From NCBI RefSeq assembly GCF_006440775.1, contig NZ_VFTZ01000023.1, positions 1 to 64,000 of the forward strand: DNA of 64,000 nt, read 5' to 3'. Both the position numbers and the translations under genes were made by a program. Within the stretch, counting starts at the first letter, position 1, and each line of letters starts with the position of its first letter. Source of the stretch: Mesorhizobium sp. B2-7-2. GTDB lineage: Bacteria; Pseudomonadota; Alphaproteobacteria; Rhizobiales; Rhizobiaceae. Under the pieces are notes generated by a model, which saw nothing but the letters and a program-made list of their open reading frames with translations, was not told where the DNA came from and did not search any database. This document shows positions 8,482 through 16,618 of the stretch, piece after piece.

Positions 8482-9846
8482 ATGGCGACTGGTCATTTCA
8501 TCGAAGGCATTGCCGGCGGCCGGCTGTCTTCCGAGCAATATGCCGACAATTTTTCCGACCTGCATCCGCCGCTCGATCATCATGAGGCGCTGGTCGAGTC
8601 CGATCGCTGCTATTTCTGCTACGACGCGCCATGCATGAATGCGTGCCCGACGTCGATCGACATCCCGCTGTTCATCCGGCAGATCGCCACGGGCAATCCG
8701 GTGGGCGCGGCCAAGACGATCTTCGACCAGAATATCCTCGGCGGCATGTGCGCCCGCGTCTGCCCGACCGAGACGCTGTGCGAGGAGGTCTGCGTGCGCG
8801 AGGTGGCCGAAGGCAAGCCGGTGCAGATCGGACGGCTGCAGCGCTACGCCACCGACGTCGCCATGAGCGAGGACAAACAGTTCTACAAGCGCGCCGAACC
8901 GACCGGGAAGAGCATCGCCGTGGTCGGCGCCGGCCCGGCGGGGCTGGCGGCGGCGCATCGGCTTGCCCGCCACGGCCATGATGTGACGATCCTCGAGGCG
9001 CGGCCGAAGGCCGGCGGGCTCAACGAATACGGCATCGCCGCCTATAAGAGCGTCGACGATTTCGCCCAGGCGGAAGTGGACTATGTCACCGCGATCGGCG
9101 GTATCGACATCCAGAACGGCAAGGCGCTCGGCCGCGACTTCCAGCTTGCGGACCTGATCCGCAACTACGATGCGGTGTTCCTCGGCATGGGACTTGGCGG
9201 CGTCAACGCGCTGCGCGCCGAAGGCGAGGACGCCGACGGCGTCGCCAATGCCGTCGAGTTCATCTCGGAATTGCGGCAGGCGAGCGATCTTTCCGGCCTG
9301 CCGGTCGGCCGGCGCGTCGTCGTCATCGGCGGTGGCATGACGGCGATCGACGCCGCGGTGCAGTCGAAGCTGCTCGGCGCCGAAGAAGTGACGATCTGCT
9401 ACCGGCGCGGCCAGGAGCACATGAATGCTTCGGAGTTCGAGCAGGATCTGGCCGCCGCCAATGGCGTCACCATCCGCCACTGGCTGCAGCCGAAGCGCGT
9501 CATTGCCGAGAACGGCAAGGTGTCGGCCATCGAGCTCGAATACACCGCCCTGAGCGGCGACAAGCTTGTCGGCACCGGCGAGACCCTGCGACTTAATGCC
9601 GATCAGGTGTTCAAGGCGATCGGCCAGAGCTTCGTGCCGGCGCATCTCAACAGCAGCGCGGAACAGATCGAGCTCGAAGGCGGCCGCATCAAGGTCGACG
9701 CCGAAGGCCGCACTTCGCTGGCCAAGGTCTGGGCCGGCGGCGACTGCATTTTCGGCGGCGACGATTTGACTGTCTCGGCGGTGGCGCAGGGGCGCGACGC
9801 GGCCGAGAGCATCCACCGGGCACTGGCCTCTAACGGGAGGGCATGA
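8482..9846 (+). CDS. preT: NAD-dependent dihydropyrimidine dehydrogenase, subunit PreT
   Basis: A 454-residue flavin/iron-sulfur subunit that takes electrons between NAD(P)H and PreA in the first reversible step of reductive uracil/thymine breakdown. Two four-cysteine clusters are visible: Cys43-46-51-55 (CYFCYDAPCMNAC) and Cys90-94-100-104 (CARVCPTETLCEEVC), as in the N-terminal part of mammalian DPD. The FAD motif VVGAGPAGLAAAHRL and the nucleotide motif VVVIGGGMTAIDAA follow. ATG 8482 has AAGGGGA upstream; an in-frame codon 13 triplets earlier lies inside the promoter region. Its stop overlaps the preA ribosome-binding region, so the two are cotranscribed and probably coupled. A RutR-type site lies 50 bases upstream. 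Confidence 0.93.
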   Translation: MATGHFIEGIAGGRLSSEQYADNFSDLHPPLDHHEALVESDRCYFCYDAPCMNACPTSIDIPLFIRQIATGNPVGAAKTIFDQNILGGMCARVCPTETLCEEVCVREVAEGKPVQIGRLQRYATDVAMSEDKQFYKRAEPTGKSIAVVGAGPAGLAAAHRLARHGHDVTILEARPKAGGLNEYGIAAYKSVDDFAQAEVDYVTAIGGIDIQNGKALGRDFQLADLIRNYDAVFLGMGLGGVNALRAEGEDADGVANAVEFISELRQASDLSGLPVGRRVVVIGGGMTAIDAAVQSKLLGAEEVTICYRRGQEHMNASEFEQDLAAANGVTIRHWLQPKRVIAENGKVSAIELEYTALSGDKLVGTGETLRLNADQVFKAIGQSFVPAHLNSSAEQIELEGGRIKVDAEGRTSLAKVWAGGDCIFGGDDLTVSAVAQGRDAAESIHRALASNGRA

Positions 9847-9848
9847 GC

Positions 9849-11162
9849 ATGGCAGACATCCGTAACAATTTCATCGGCATCAAATCGCCCAACCCGTTCT
9901 GGCTGGCCTCGGCGCCGCCGACCGACAAGGCCTACAATGTCGAGCGCGCCTTCAAGGCCGGCTGGGGCGGCGTGGTCTGGAAGACGCTGGGCGAGGAAGG
10001 CCCGCCGGTCGTCAACGTCAACGGCCCGCGCTATGGCGCGATCTGGGGCGCCGACCGCCGCCTGCTTGGCTTGAACAATATCGAGCTGATCACCGACCGC
10101 GATCTGCAGACCAATCTGCGCGAGATGAAGCAGGTGAAGATGAACTGGCCGGACCGGGCGCTGATCGCCTCGATCATGGTGCCTTGCGTGGAGGAAAGCT
10201 GGAAGGCGATCCTGCCGCTGGTCGAGGAGACCGGCGCCGACGGCATCGAGCTCAATTTCGGCTGCCCGCACGGCATGAGCGAGCGCGGCATGGGCTCGGC
10301 GGTCGGCCAGGTGCCGGAATATATCGAAATGGTCGTGCGCTGGTGCAAGCAGTACACGCGCATGCCGGTCATCACCAAGCTGACGCCCAACATCACCGAC
10401 ATCCGCAAGCCGGCCCGGGCGGCGCATGCCGGCGGCACCGATGCCGTGTCGCTGATCAATACCATCAACTCGATCACCGGCGTCGATCTCGACAATTTCG
10501 CGCCGCAGCCGACCATCGACGGCAAGGGCTCGCATGGCGGCTATTGCGGCCCAGCGGTGAAGCCGATCGCCATGAACATGGTGGCCGAGATCGCGCGCGA
10601 TCCCGAAACCCGCGGCCTGCCGATCTCCGGCATCGGCGGCATCACCACCTGGCGCGACGCCGCCGAATTCATGGCGCTCGGCGCCGGCAATGTGCAGGTC
10701 TGCACGGCGGCGATGACCTATGGCTTCAAGATCGTACAGGAGATGATCGCGGGGCTGGAGAACTGGATGGACGAGAAGGGCCATGCGTCGCTCTCCGACA
10801 TCATCGGCCGGGCCACGCCCAATGTCACCGACTGGCAGTATCTCAACCTCAACTATGTCGCCAAGGCGCATATCGACCAGGATGCCTGCATCAAATGCGG
10901 CCGCTGCCACATCGCCTGCGAGGACACCTCGCACCAGGCGATCACCAGCATGGTCGATGGTGTGAGGCATTTCGAGGTGATCGAAGCCGAATGCGTCGGC
11001 TGCAACCTCTGCGTCAATGTCTGTCCGGTGGAGGGCTGCATCACCATGCAGCCGCTGGCCGCCGGCGTGCTCGACCAGCGCACCGGCTTGCCGGTGTCGC
11101 CGATCTACGCCAACTGGACGACGCACCCCAACAATCCGATGGCCAAGGTGGCCGCGGAGTAG
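9849..11162 (+). CDS. preA: NAD-dependent dihydropyrimidine dehydrogenase, subunit PreA
   Basis: A 437-residue FMN and iron-sulfur subunit that reduces uracil and thymine to dihydropyrimidines with PreT. The N-terminal barrel resembles dihydroorotate dehydrogenase; Cys139 in NFGCPHGMSERGMG corresponds to the catalytic active-site-loop Cys of DPD. Two ferredoxin clusters close the protein: CIKCGRCHIAC and CVGCNLCVNVC. I prefer ATG 9849 because GGGAGG sits eight bases before it; ATG 9843 overlaps the preT stop by four bases and is only two bases from the same Shine-Dalgarno. Confidence 0.94.
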   Translation: MADIRNNFIGIKSPNPFWLASAPPTDKAYNVERAFKAGWGGVVWKTLGEEGPPVVNVNGPRYGAIWGADRRLLGLNNIELITDRDLQTNLREMKQVKMNWPDRALIASIMVPCVEESWKAILPLVEETGADGIELNFGCPHGMSERGMGSAVGQVPEYIEMVVRWCKQYTRMPVITKLTPNITDIRKPARAAHAGGTDAVSLINTINSITGVDLDNFAPQPTIDGKGSHGGYCGPAVKPIAMNMVAEIARDPETRGLPISGIGGITTWRDAAEFMALGAGNVQVCTAAMTYGFKIVQEMIAGLENWMDEKGHASLSDIIGRATPNVTDWQYLNLNYVAKAHIDQDACIKCGRCHIACEDTSHQAITSMVDGVRHFEVIEAECVGCNLCVNVCPVEGCITMQPLAAGVLDQRTGLPVSPIYANWTTHPNNPMAKVAAE

Positions 11163-11376
11163 GCTTGGTTCTCGCCCCACGTAGTGGGCTACGCTATGCA
11201 CACATCTTCTGTGACTGGCGCGACTGATCGACCTGAGGCTTGATTGCCACGTGGTTCCCCCAATCAGTCGCTGCTTCGCAGCGCCACCTTTCCCCCCTCC
11301 GGAGGGAAAGGAAGGGAGCGTTGCTGGAAGGGCGTTGACGAAAGAAAGCTTGGCGCCTTCCTCTACCCCGTCGATC

Positions 11377-11714
11377 GGGGGAGAGGTGGCTCGGCGAAGC
11401 CGAGACGGAGTGGGGGTCGACCAGCGCTACATAAGACAATGCATGCGCCAAGCTGCCATACACGGCATGCGCGAAGCTGCCAAGCACGCTATCGCCAAAG
11501 GCCAGCCGCTTGGAAATGTGTGCATGCCGTAGACGAAGTGGGGAGAGGTGGCCCGGCGAAGCCGGGACGGAGAGAGGCCTTCGGACCGCTGGGAATTGCC
11601 GGACGGTTCCTGACCGCCTTTCCATCCCGCTCGCGTCTCTTCCTTCATCGATTCTGACGTCGCAAAGGTCGTCTCCCCCTCTCCGTCCCGGCTTCGCCGG
11701 GCCACCTCTCCCCC
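11377..11714. repeat. Cluster of three related palindromic repeat units (family F) in a gene-free gap
   Basis: The 695-base gap 11163-11857 has no gene I can support. It holds two direct copies (11377-11416 and 11539-11575) and one inverted copy (11673-11714) of a unit around gagaggtggcccggcgaagc and gacggag. Between them is a short degenerate internal repeat, aagctgcca, at 11452 and 11474. A long minus-strand reading frame across the gap is made of repeat DNA. Confidence 0.75.
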
Positions 11715-11811
11715 GCTTTGCGGGGTGCGAGGAATCCAAGTCGTGCGAAGCGCCGCTCTCATATTGCCGTTGCGAATTGGCGGGCAATTTTGGTTTTCCA
11801 TATTGCAGATA

Positions 11812-11837
11812 GGATTTATCCAAGATAAAGTATATCC
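11812..11837 (+). promoter_or_regulatory. Palindromic AT-rich site before the Rrf2 gene
   Basis: GGATTTATCC (11812-11821) is a near-palindrome, and its right half TATCC recurs at 11833-11837, within 50 bases of the start codon of an Rrf2-type regulator. Autoregulation by such sites is common in the family; this one is predicted by position only. Confidence 0.35.
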
Positions 11838-11857
11838 ATGATTAGGAGATCAGCACA

Positions 11858-12376
11858 ATGAAACTGGGCGATGGCGTCGAGGCGGCCATCCATTGCGCGG
11901 CGACGCTGGCCAGCGTCGATGGCAACAGCACGATGCCCGGTGCCGCGCTCGCCGAGTGCTTCGGGTTATCGCCGAGCTATCTCCTGAAACATCTCAATCA
12001 ACTGACGGCGGCGCGCATCCTGGAATCGGTGCCGGGGCCGGCGGGCGGCTACAGGCTGGCGCGGGCGGCCGAGCGCATCACGCTGCTCGACATTGTGCTT
12101 GCAGTGGAGGGCAGGGAGCCCGCCTTCCGCTGCGGCGAGATCCGCCAGCGCGGCCCGGTCAAGATCAATGCCTCCGCCTATGTGAAGCCCTGCGGCATCA
12201 ATGCCGCGATGCTCAAGGCCGAGCGCGCCTATCGGGCGGCGCTCGCCGAAGTGAAGCTGTCCGACATCGTGGCGGAGTACGCGGCCGAAGGCGATCCGCG
12301 ATCCTATGCCGCGAGTTGCGCCTTCGTCGAGCGTCACCAGCGGCGCCAGAAATCCGCTTCACCGAAGCAGATTTGA
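11858..12376 (+). CDS. Rrf2-family transcriptional regulator
   Basis: A 172-residue DNA-binding protein. It starts with the winged-helix pattern of Rrf2 proteins (MKLGDGVEAAIHCAATLAS, ALAECFGLSPSYLLKHLNQL as recognition region, GPAGGYRLARAAERITLLDI as wing). Cysteines occur at CGEIRQRG and KPCGIN but not in the three-Cys cluster of IscR, so an Fe-S centre is uncertain. AGGAG precedes ATG 11858. The carboxymuconolactone decarboxylase-like gene follows after 36 bases, so the pair is likely an operon in which the regulator senses a redox or electrophile stress handled by its neighbour. Confidence 0.87.
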   Translation: MKLGDGVEAAIHCAATLASVDGNSTMPGAALAECFGLSPSYLLKHLNQLTAARILESVPGPAGGYRLARAAERITLLDIVLAVEGREPAFRCGEIRQRGPVKINASAYVKPCGINAAMLKAERAYRAALAEVKLSDIVAEYAAEGDPRSYAASCAFVERHQRRQKSASPKQI

Positions 12377-12412
12377 ACCTCTAACCCACCCCAAGCCCGA
12401 AAGGAAAAGACG

Positions 12413-12871
12413 ATGAAACCGAGACTGCAGTTCTTTGCCAAGGCGCCGGAAATCATGAAGGCGGTATCGGGGCTCAACAAGGCCGTCGACGAATGCGGGT
12501 TGGAGGTCAGCCTGCTGCACCTGATCAAGCTCAGGGCGTCGCAGATCAATGGCTGCTCATACTGCGTCGAAATGCACAGTCGCGAGGCGCGACGCGACGG
12601 CGAGACCGAAACACGTCTTTATCTCGTCGCCGCCTGGAAGGAATCGCCGCTGTTTTCCGAGCGCGAACGGGCCGCCCTCGCATGGACCGAGGCCGTGACG
12701 CTGATCGCCGACAATGGCGTATCGGACGAACTCTATGCCCGCACGCTCGAGCACTTCTCGGAAGAGGAACTGGTCAAGCTCTCGGTCGCGCTCGGCATGA
12801 TCAACACCTGGAACCGGCTGTGCATTCCCTTCCACGCCATCCATCCGATACCGGCCGCCAAGGCCGCCTGA
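12413..12871 (+). CDS. AhpD-like / carboxymuconolactone decarboxylase family protein
   Basis: A 152-residue protein of the AhpD-like fold. The redox motif is Cys48-Ser-Tyr-Cys51 with His55 (INGCSYCVEMHSRE), the CxxCxxxH arrangement of alkylhydroperoxidase D and relatives, which reduce peroxides through a disulfide relay. Downstream text (LFSERERAALAWTEAVT, SEEELVKLSVALGMINTWNRL) matches the conserved second half. AAGGAAA lies just before ATG 12413. It probably forms an operon with the Rrf2 regulator upstream and is closed by a hairpin at 12884-12908. Confidence 0.88.
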   Translation: MKPRLQFFAKAPEIMKAVSGLNKAVDECGLEVSLLHLIKLRASQINGCSYCVEMHSREARRDGETETRLYLVAAWKESPLFSERERAALAWTEAVTLIADNGVSDELYARTLEHFSEEELVKLSVALGMINTWNRLCIPFHAIHPIPAAKAA

Positions 12872-12883
12872 TCGGACGGCCTA

Positions 12884-12908
12884 GCGCGCGGATGAGAGAT
12901 CCGCGCGC
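12884..12908. terminator. Hairpin between convergent genes
   Basis: GCGCGCGGAT and ATCCGCGCGC form a perfect 10-bp stem around GAGAG, between the stops of the convergent AhpD-like and SDR genes. There is no clear T-run, so termination is likely but not certain. Confidence 0.55.
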
Positions 12909-12916
12909 CCTATTGT

Positions 12917-13639
12917 TCACGCCGCGTAGCGCAGACCGCCGTCGCAGGTCAGCACCTGGCCGGTCATGAAGCTGTTCGAGACCAGGAAGGCGATAGCTTC
13001 GGCGACGTCCTCGGCGCGGCCGATACGGCCGACCGGCGTCTTGCCGGCATATTCGGCGAACACCGCCTGCCGCTGATCGTCCGGCAAAAAGTCCCACCAG
13101 GGGGTGTCGATGACACCGGGCGCCACGACGTTGACACGCAAAGGCTTCAGCTCGACGGCGAGGATCGGCGCGACGGTAAGCAGCATGCCGTTGATGGCGC
13201 CGATGCCGGCGACGCCGGGCGCGGCAATCTGCGCCGACACGGCTGAGATGAAAGTCACCGAGCCGGCTTTGTTCAAGGTCGGCAGGGCCGCCTGCAGGCA
13301 GGAGAGTTGCGGCCGGATCTTTTCATCGACGCCGCTGCCGATATCGGCGAGGTCGAGCGTCGCGAACGGTCCCAGTCCCTTGCCGCCGCTCGCGGCGAGA
13401 ACCAGATGATCGAATGGCCCGAGGCGCTCGAAGAAATTCCGGACCTCGTCCGGTTTGGTGGCGTCGAACGCTGCCTTGTCGACGGTGCCGTCGAGGCTTT
13501 TCCAGGCGCTCTTCAGCTTCTCCTCGCTGCGGCCGGTGATCGTGACTTTCATCGCAGGGCTGACCAGCTTCTTGGCCGTGGCAAGGCCGATGCCGGACGA
13601 GCCGCCGATTATGACGCAGTGTTCGGTGGTCTCGCTCAT
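12917..13639 (-). CDS. SDR family NAD(P)-dependent oxidoreductase
   Basis: A 240-residue short-chain dehydrogenase/reductase. The cofactor loop is CVIIGGSSGIGLATAKKL. The protein has the NAG-like position as LVLAASGGKGLG, and the catalytic region reads FISAVSAQIAAPGVAGIGAING, where the usual YxxxK is not obvious. This suggests the divergent SDR5-like group in which Tyr-Lys is weak. The C-terminal MTGQVLTCDGGLR is the classical SDR ending. ATG 13639 overlaps the stop of the upstream SDR gene by four bases (ATGA), so the two are translationally coupled. Substrate unknown. Confidence 0.85.
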   Translation of the reverse strand: MSETTEHCVIIGGSSGIGLATAKKLVSPAMKVTITGRSEEKLKSAWKSLDGTVDKAAFDATKPDEVRNFFERLGPFDHLVLAASGGKGLGPFATLDLADIGSGVDEKIRPQLSCLQAALPTLNKAGSVTFISAVSAQIAAPGVAGIGAINGMLLTVAPILAVELKPLRVNVVAPGVIDTPWWDFLPDDQRQAVFAEYAGKTPVGRIGRAEDVAEAIAFLVSNSFMTGQVLTCDGGLRYAA

Positions 13640-14481
13640 GAGTGCTTTTCCCTGGATGTTGCGGAAGATTGTCCGATCAATTCGAGGCTAAGCGCGCGCA
13701 GCCGGCGGCGGGCTTTCTCGTCATAGGCTTGCGGGTCGGCGCGCGATTCACGCTGGCCGTCGAAGTAGCGGCCGCTGCGGCCTTCGAGCGCCGGCGACGT
13801 TGCCAGGTTGAGAATGGCGTCGGCGCCGGTCTCGACCGAGCTCCATGGCGTGACGCCCGCCTGCCGGACCATGGTGGTGTCCATATAGCTTGCCGGATGC
13901 AAGGCGTTGACCGTGACGCCGGTGCCGTCGAGTTGTTCCGCCAGGTCGACGGTGAACAGGATCTGCGCCAACTTGCTCTGGCAGTAGGCGCGCACGCCGC
14001 TATAGCCATTTGTCAGCATGACGTCGTCGAAGTCGATCGCCTGCTGGCCGGCCGAGGCGACATTGACGATGCGCGCCGGCGCGCTTGCCTTGATGAGCGG
14101 CAAGAGCTCCGACGTCAGCAGAAAGCCGGCGAGATAGTTGACGGCGAAGCGCAACTCGTAGCCGTCGGCGCTGACCTGCCGGCTGGCGGCCTGGCCGCCG
14201 GTGCCGACGCCGGCATTGTTGATCAGGACGTTGAGCCGATCGGTCCTGGCGCGCACCGCTTCGGCGAGGCGACGCACCTCGGCAAGCGACGAAAGATCGG
14301 CGATGAGAAATTCGGCCTTGCCACCCTTTGCTTCGATGGCGGCGACGGTGGCTTTGCCACGGCCTTCATCGCGGCCATGCACCAGCACGCGGGCGCCGGC
14401 GGCGCCGAGCCGCTCGGCGACCACGCGGCCGACGCCGTCGGTCGAGCCGGTGACGAGAATTGTTTTTTCGTTGAGTTCCAT
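13636..14481 (-). CDS. SDR family NAD(P)-dependent oxidoreductase
   Basis: A 281-residue short-chain dehydrogenase. It shows the Rossmann motif LVTGSTDGVGRVVAERL, the NNAG motif (VLINNAGVG), a catalytic Ser in VNVASAGQQ and YCQSK as the YxxxK pair. The C-terminal half resembles the retinol-dehydrogenase/WWOX-like group (LHPASYMDTTMV). The start is ATG 14481, with AAGGAGG eight bases upstream; eleven extra codons in frame precede this site. First gene of a two-gene minus-strand operon, divergent from an HTH regulator that is its likely repressor. Confidence 0.87.
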   Translation of the reverse strand: MELNEKTILVTGSTDGVGRVVAERLGAAGARVLVHGRDEGRGKATVAAIEAKGGKAEFLIADLSSLAEVRRLAEAVRARTDRLNVLINNAGVGTGGQAASRQVSADGYELRFAVNYLAGFLLTSELLPLIKASAPARIVNVASAGQQAIDFDDVMLTNGYSGVRAYCQSKLAQILFTVDLAEQLDGTGVTVNALHPASYMDTTMVRQAGVTPWSSVETGADAILNLATSPALEGRSGRYFDGQRESRADPQAYDEKARRRLRALSLELIGQSSATSREKHS

Positions 14482-14572
14482 GTCCGGAGCCTCCTTGCGC
14501 TGCTCTGAACGCAAAGATGGGACATCGCGCGGGGCGCAAACAGTTCAAACTTTATCCTGGTATCGGTACTGC

Positions 14573-14578
14573 TATAAT
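14573..14578 (+). promoter_or_regulatory. -10 hexamer TATAAT seven bases before a start codon
   Basis: A perfect TATAAT ends seven bases before ATG 14585, so the first transcribed base would be at or next to the start codon. No Shine-Dalgarno is seen. No convincing -35 box lies at 16-18 bases. The same 103-base gap must also carry the promoter for the divergent SDR pair. Confidence 0.45.
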
Positions 14579-14584
14579 AGGTGC

Positions 14585-15457
14585 ATGGACGCCGTCATCC
14601 ATTCTCCCGAAGATCACCGCCGGCGCGAGCTCGGCGCCTTCCTGCGTTCCCGTCGCGAGCGGCTTTCGCCGGATACCGCCGGCATCGCCTGCGGCGCGCG
14701 GCGGCGCACGCCGGGCCTGCGGCGCGAGGAAGTGGCGATGATCGCCGGCGTCGGCACCACTTGGTACACCTGGCTGGAGCAGGGCAGGGATGTGCGGCCT
14801 TCGGTCGAGGTGCTGTCGGCGCTCTGCCAGGCGTTGCGGCTCGACGCCGCCGAGCAGCGGCATCTGTTCACGCTCGCCGGCCGCCAGCAGCCGGAGCGGC
14901 GGCGCATCGTGCAGGGCAAGGTCGATGGACCCTTGCTGCACATGCTGCAGAGCCTGGTCCTGCAGCCCGCCTATGTCGTCGGCCCGCGCTGGGACGTGCT
15001 GGCATGGAACGACGCGGCGGTCGCCATTTTCGGCGATTACGGCCTGCTGGAGGGCGACGCCCGCAACATCATCCACGGCGTCTTCACCGATCCGCACCGG
15101 CGGCATCTGCTGGTGGATTGGGAACAGCTGGCGCGCGCGACCCTTGCCGCCTTCCGCGCCGAGAGCGCGAAATACACCGGCGATCCGGATTTCGAACGGC
15201 TGATCGAGTTGATGATGCGCTCAAGCCCCGAGTTCCGCGAATGGTGGCCGCAGCGCGATGTGGTGCATCGGCTCTCCGGCCTGAAGCATCTGCGGCATCC
15301 GATCGCCGGCGCGATGACGTTCGAGCATATGAGCCTGTCGATCGATGACGGTTCGGACATGCGATTGATCGTCTACACGCCGCTGGCGGAGCAGAACTCG
15401 GTGGTGAAGCTCAAGAAGCTGCTGGAGGGGCTTCCGATAGAGCGGCGCAGCGCGTGA
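14585..15457 (+). CDS. Helix-turn-helix regulator with MmyB-like ligand domain
   Basis: A 290-residue regulator. Residues about 14-85 form an XRE-type HTH (RRRTPGLRREEVAMIAGVGTTWYTWLEQGRDVRPS), and residues about 105-285 form an MmyB-like PAS-related domain (LQPAYVVGPRWDVLAWNDAAVAIFGDY) known to bind small lipophilic ligands in this family. ATG 14585 is seven bases from a TATAAT, so the message may be leaderless. The frame runs open upstream to 14201, but that is the reverse of an SDR gene. It is divergent from the SDR operon, and this family often represses a neighbouring dehydrogenase; that pairing is inferred from position. Confidence 0.88.
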   Translation: MDAVIHSPEDHRRRELGAFLRSRRERLSPDTAGIACGARRRTPGLRREEVAMIAGVGTTWYTWLEQGRDVRPSVEVLSALCQALRLDAAEQRHLFTLAGRQQPERRRIVQGKVDGPLLHMLQSLVLQPAYVVGPRWDVLAWNDAAVAIFGDYGLLEGDARNIIHGVFTDPHRRHLLVDWEQLARATLAAFRAESAKYTGDPDFERLIELMMRSSPEFREWWPQRDVVHRLSGLKHLRHPIAGAMTFEHMSLSIDDGSDMRLIVYTPLAEQNSVVKLKKLLEGLPIERRSA

Positions 15458-15479
15458 GGTTGCTGGCGGCATCCCTCTT

Positions 15480-15668
15480 CTTCGTCATCCACGGGCGGAG
15501 CAGGGAGCGAAGCGGACGCGCAGACCCGAGGATCCATTCCGTTACCTCCGCCGTGGGATGCAGTGATGCAGAATTCTGCACCGTAGCTGCGCTCCGAGGT
15601 CACGGAATGGATCCTCGGGTCTGCGCCGCGTCGCTTCGCTCCTTGCTCCGCCCTTGGATGACGAAATG
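15480..15668. repeat. Complete palindromic repeat (family A)
   Basis: An element running from ttcgtcatcca to tggatgacgaa with arms of about 67 bases, containing agacccgaggatccattccg and its mirror, and a centre with agaattct. Related copies are at 1-62 and 23946-24164. It fills most of the gap 15458-15749, where I see no gene. Confidence 0.88.
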
Positions 15669-15749
15669 ATGGGCGCCTCGGCCAATCTCCAAGGTCAGCA
15701 AAAGTTGGCCCCACACACGGGGACCACCTGCTAAGCCATCTCGTCGACG

Positions 15750-16391
15750 CTAACCCTTCGGCTTCAGCCCATCCAGGAACAGCTGCTCCAGGAACCGCGC
15801 TGCGTCCTCGAAGCGGCCGTCGCCGCCGCGGTCGGCGCCGAGCACGGCGCGCACCTGGACGTCGAAATCGGCATAGTGCTGCGTCGTCGCCCAGATCGAG
15901 AAGATCAGGTGCCAGGGATCGGTGCGGGCGATCTTGCCGGCGCGCATCCAGCCCTTGATGACGGCGGCCTTCTCGTCGACCAGCGTCTTCAGCTCGCCCT
16001 CCAGCATCGGCTTGATGCGCGGCGCGCCCTGCAGGATTTCATTGGCGAACAGCCGGCTTTCGCGCGGAAAATCGCGCGCCATTTCGAGCTTCCTGCGGAT
16101 GTAGCTTCTGAGCTCCGTCAGCGGGTCGCCGATGTCGTCCAGCTCGCGCAGCGGCGCCAGCCAGGTGTCGAGCAGGCGCTGCATCAACGTCTCGTGAATG
16201 TCTTCCTTGCGGCGGAAGTAATAGAGAAGGTTGGGCTTCGACATGCCGGCGGCTTCGGCGATCTGGTCGATGGTCGAGCCGCGAAAACCGTTGGTGGAGA
16301 AGACCTCGAGCGCGGCTTCGAGGATCAGCTCGCGCTTTTCCTGCTGGATGCGGGTGCGGCGGGGAGCGGAGCCTTCCATCGCCGCCGTCAT
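15750..16391 (-). CDS. RutR-like TetR-family regulator (copy 1)
   Basis: A 213-residue TetR regulator. The HTH is at about residues 30-60 (GSTIDQIAEAAGMSKPNLLYYFRRKEDI). The ligand domain closely follows E. coli RutR, including WLAPLRELDD, SRLFANEILQGAP, IKGWMRAGKI and the ATTQHYADF segment that lines the pyrimidine pocket. RutR binds uracil/thymine and controls pyrimidine use. It is divergent from the aminotransferase gene, with palindromic GGWCC-rich DNA at 16420-16441 next to its own start and a RutR-type site at 16524. ATG 16391 is used; ATG 16379 is an alternative. A second paralogue sits at 18240, so the division of labour is unknown. Confidence 0.9.
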   Translation of the reverse strand: MTAAMEGSAPRRTRIQQEKRELILEAALEVFSTNGFRGSTIDQIAEAAGMSKPNLLYYFRRKEDIHETLMQRLLDTWLAPLRELDDIGDPLTELRSYIRRKLEMARDFPRESRLFANEILQGAPRIKPMLEGELKTLVDEKAAVIKGWMRAGKIARTDPWHLIFSIWATTQHYADFDVQVRAVLGADRGGDGRFEDAARFLEQLFLDGLKPKG

Positions 16392-16419
16392 GCTTGCCGG
16401 CCGTCTTCGCGCGGGCTCT

Positions 16420-16441
16420 CTGGACCAATTGTCTGGACCAG
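16420..16441. promoter_or_regulatory. Paired GGACCA sites before RutR-like gene 1
   Basis: TGGACCAATTGTCTGGACCA (16421-16440) contains two TGGACCA words 13 bases apart and the core GACCAATTG seen in the preT site. It lies 29 bases from the start of the TetR gene. It could be the autoregulatory operator. Confidence 0.45.
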
Positions 16442-16523
16442 TTTTTCCTTGGGCTGTGGAGCGCGCTTTTTATGCCGCATTTCCGCTAGTAATCCCTTGA
16501 CCGCCGACAGGCGGTGCTAACGT

Positions 16524-16539
16524 TTGTCCAACCGGTCAA
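16524..16539 (+). promoter_or_regulatory. RutR-type operator before the aminotransferase gene
   Basis: TTGTCCAACCGGTCAA matches the E. coli RutR consensus TTGACCANNTGGTCAA at 12 of the 14 defined positions and is itself nearly palindromic. It lies 80 bases before the aminotransferase start and about 130 bases from the divergent TetR gene. Confidence 0.65.
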
Positions 16540-16618
16540 AAATTTGCGTAGCACGAAAACGCAGCGAAGACCAAGCGTTGGCCGTACCGAAACACGCTTA
16601 CAAGGGGAAGTCCTGGTC

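Noticed and set aside
9603..11201. 532-codon minus-strand frame opposite preA
   Set aside because: It is the antisense of a GC3-biased gene; the protein is His/Arg/Asp-rich without domain motifs, while the plus strand encodes a full PreA.
11377..11714. CRISPR-like array
   Set aside because: Only three units, unequal spacing and mixed orientation, matching palindromic intergenic repeats rather than repeat-spacer structure.
11194..11823. 209-codon minus-strand frame in the gap before the Rrf2 gene
   Set aside because: It is composed of the family F repeat units, with Ser/Arg/Gly-rich low-complexity translation and no plausible start signal.
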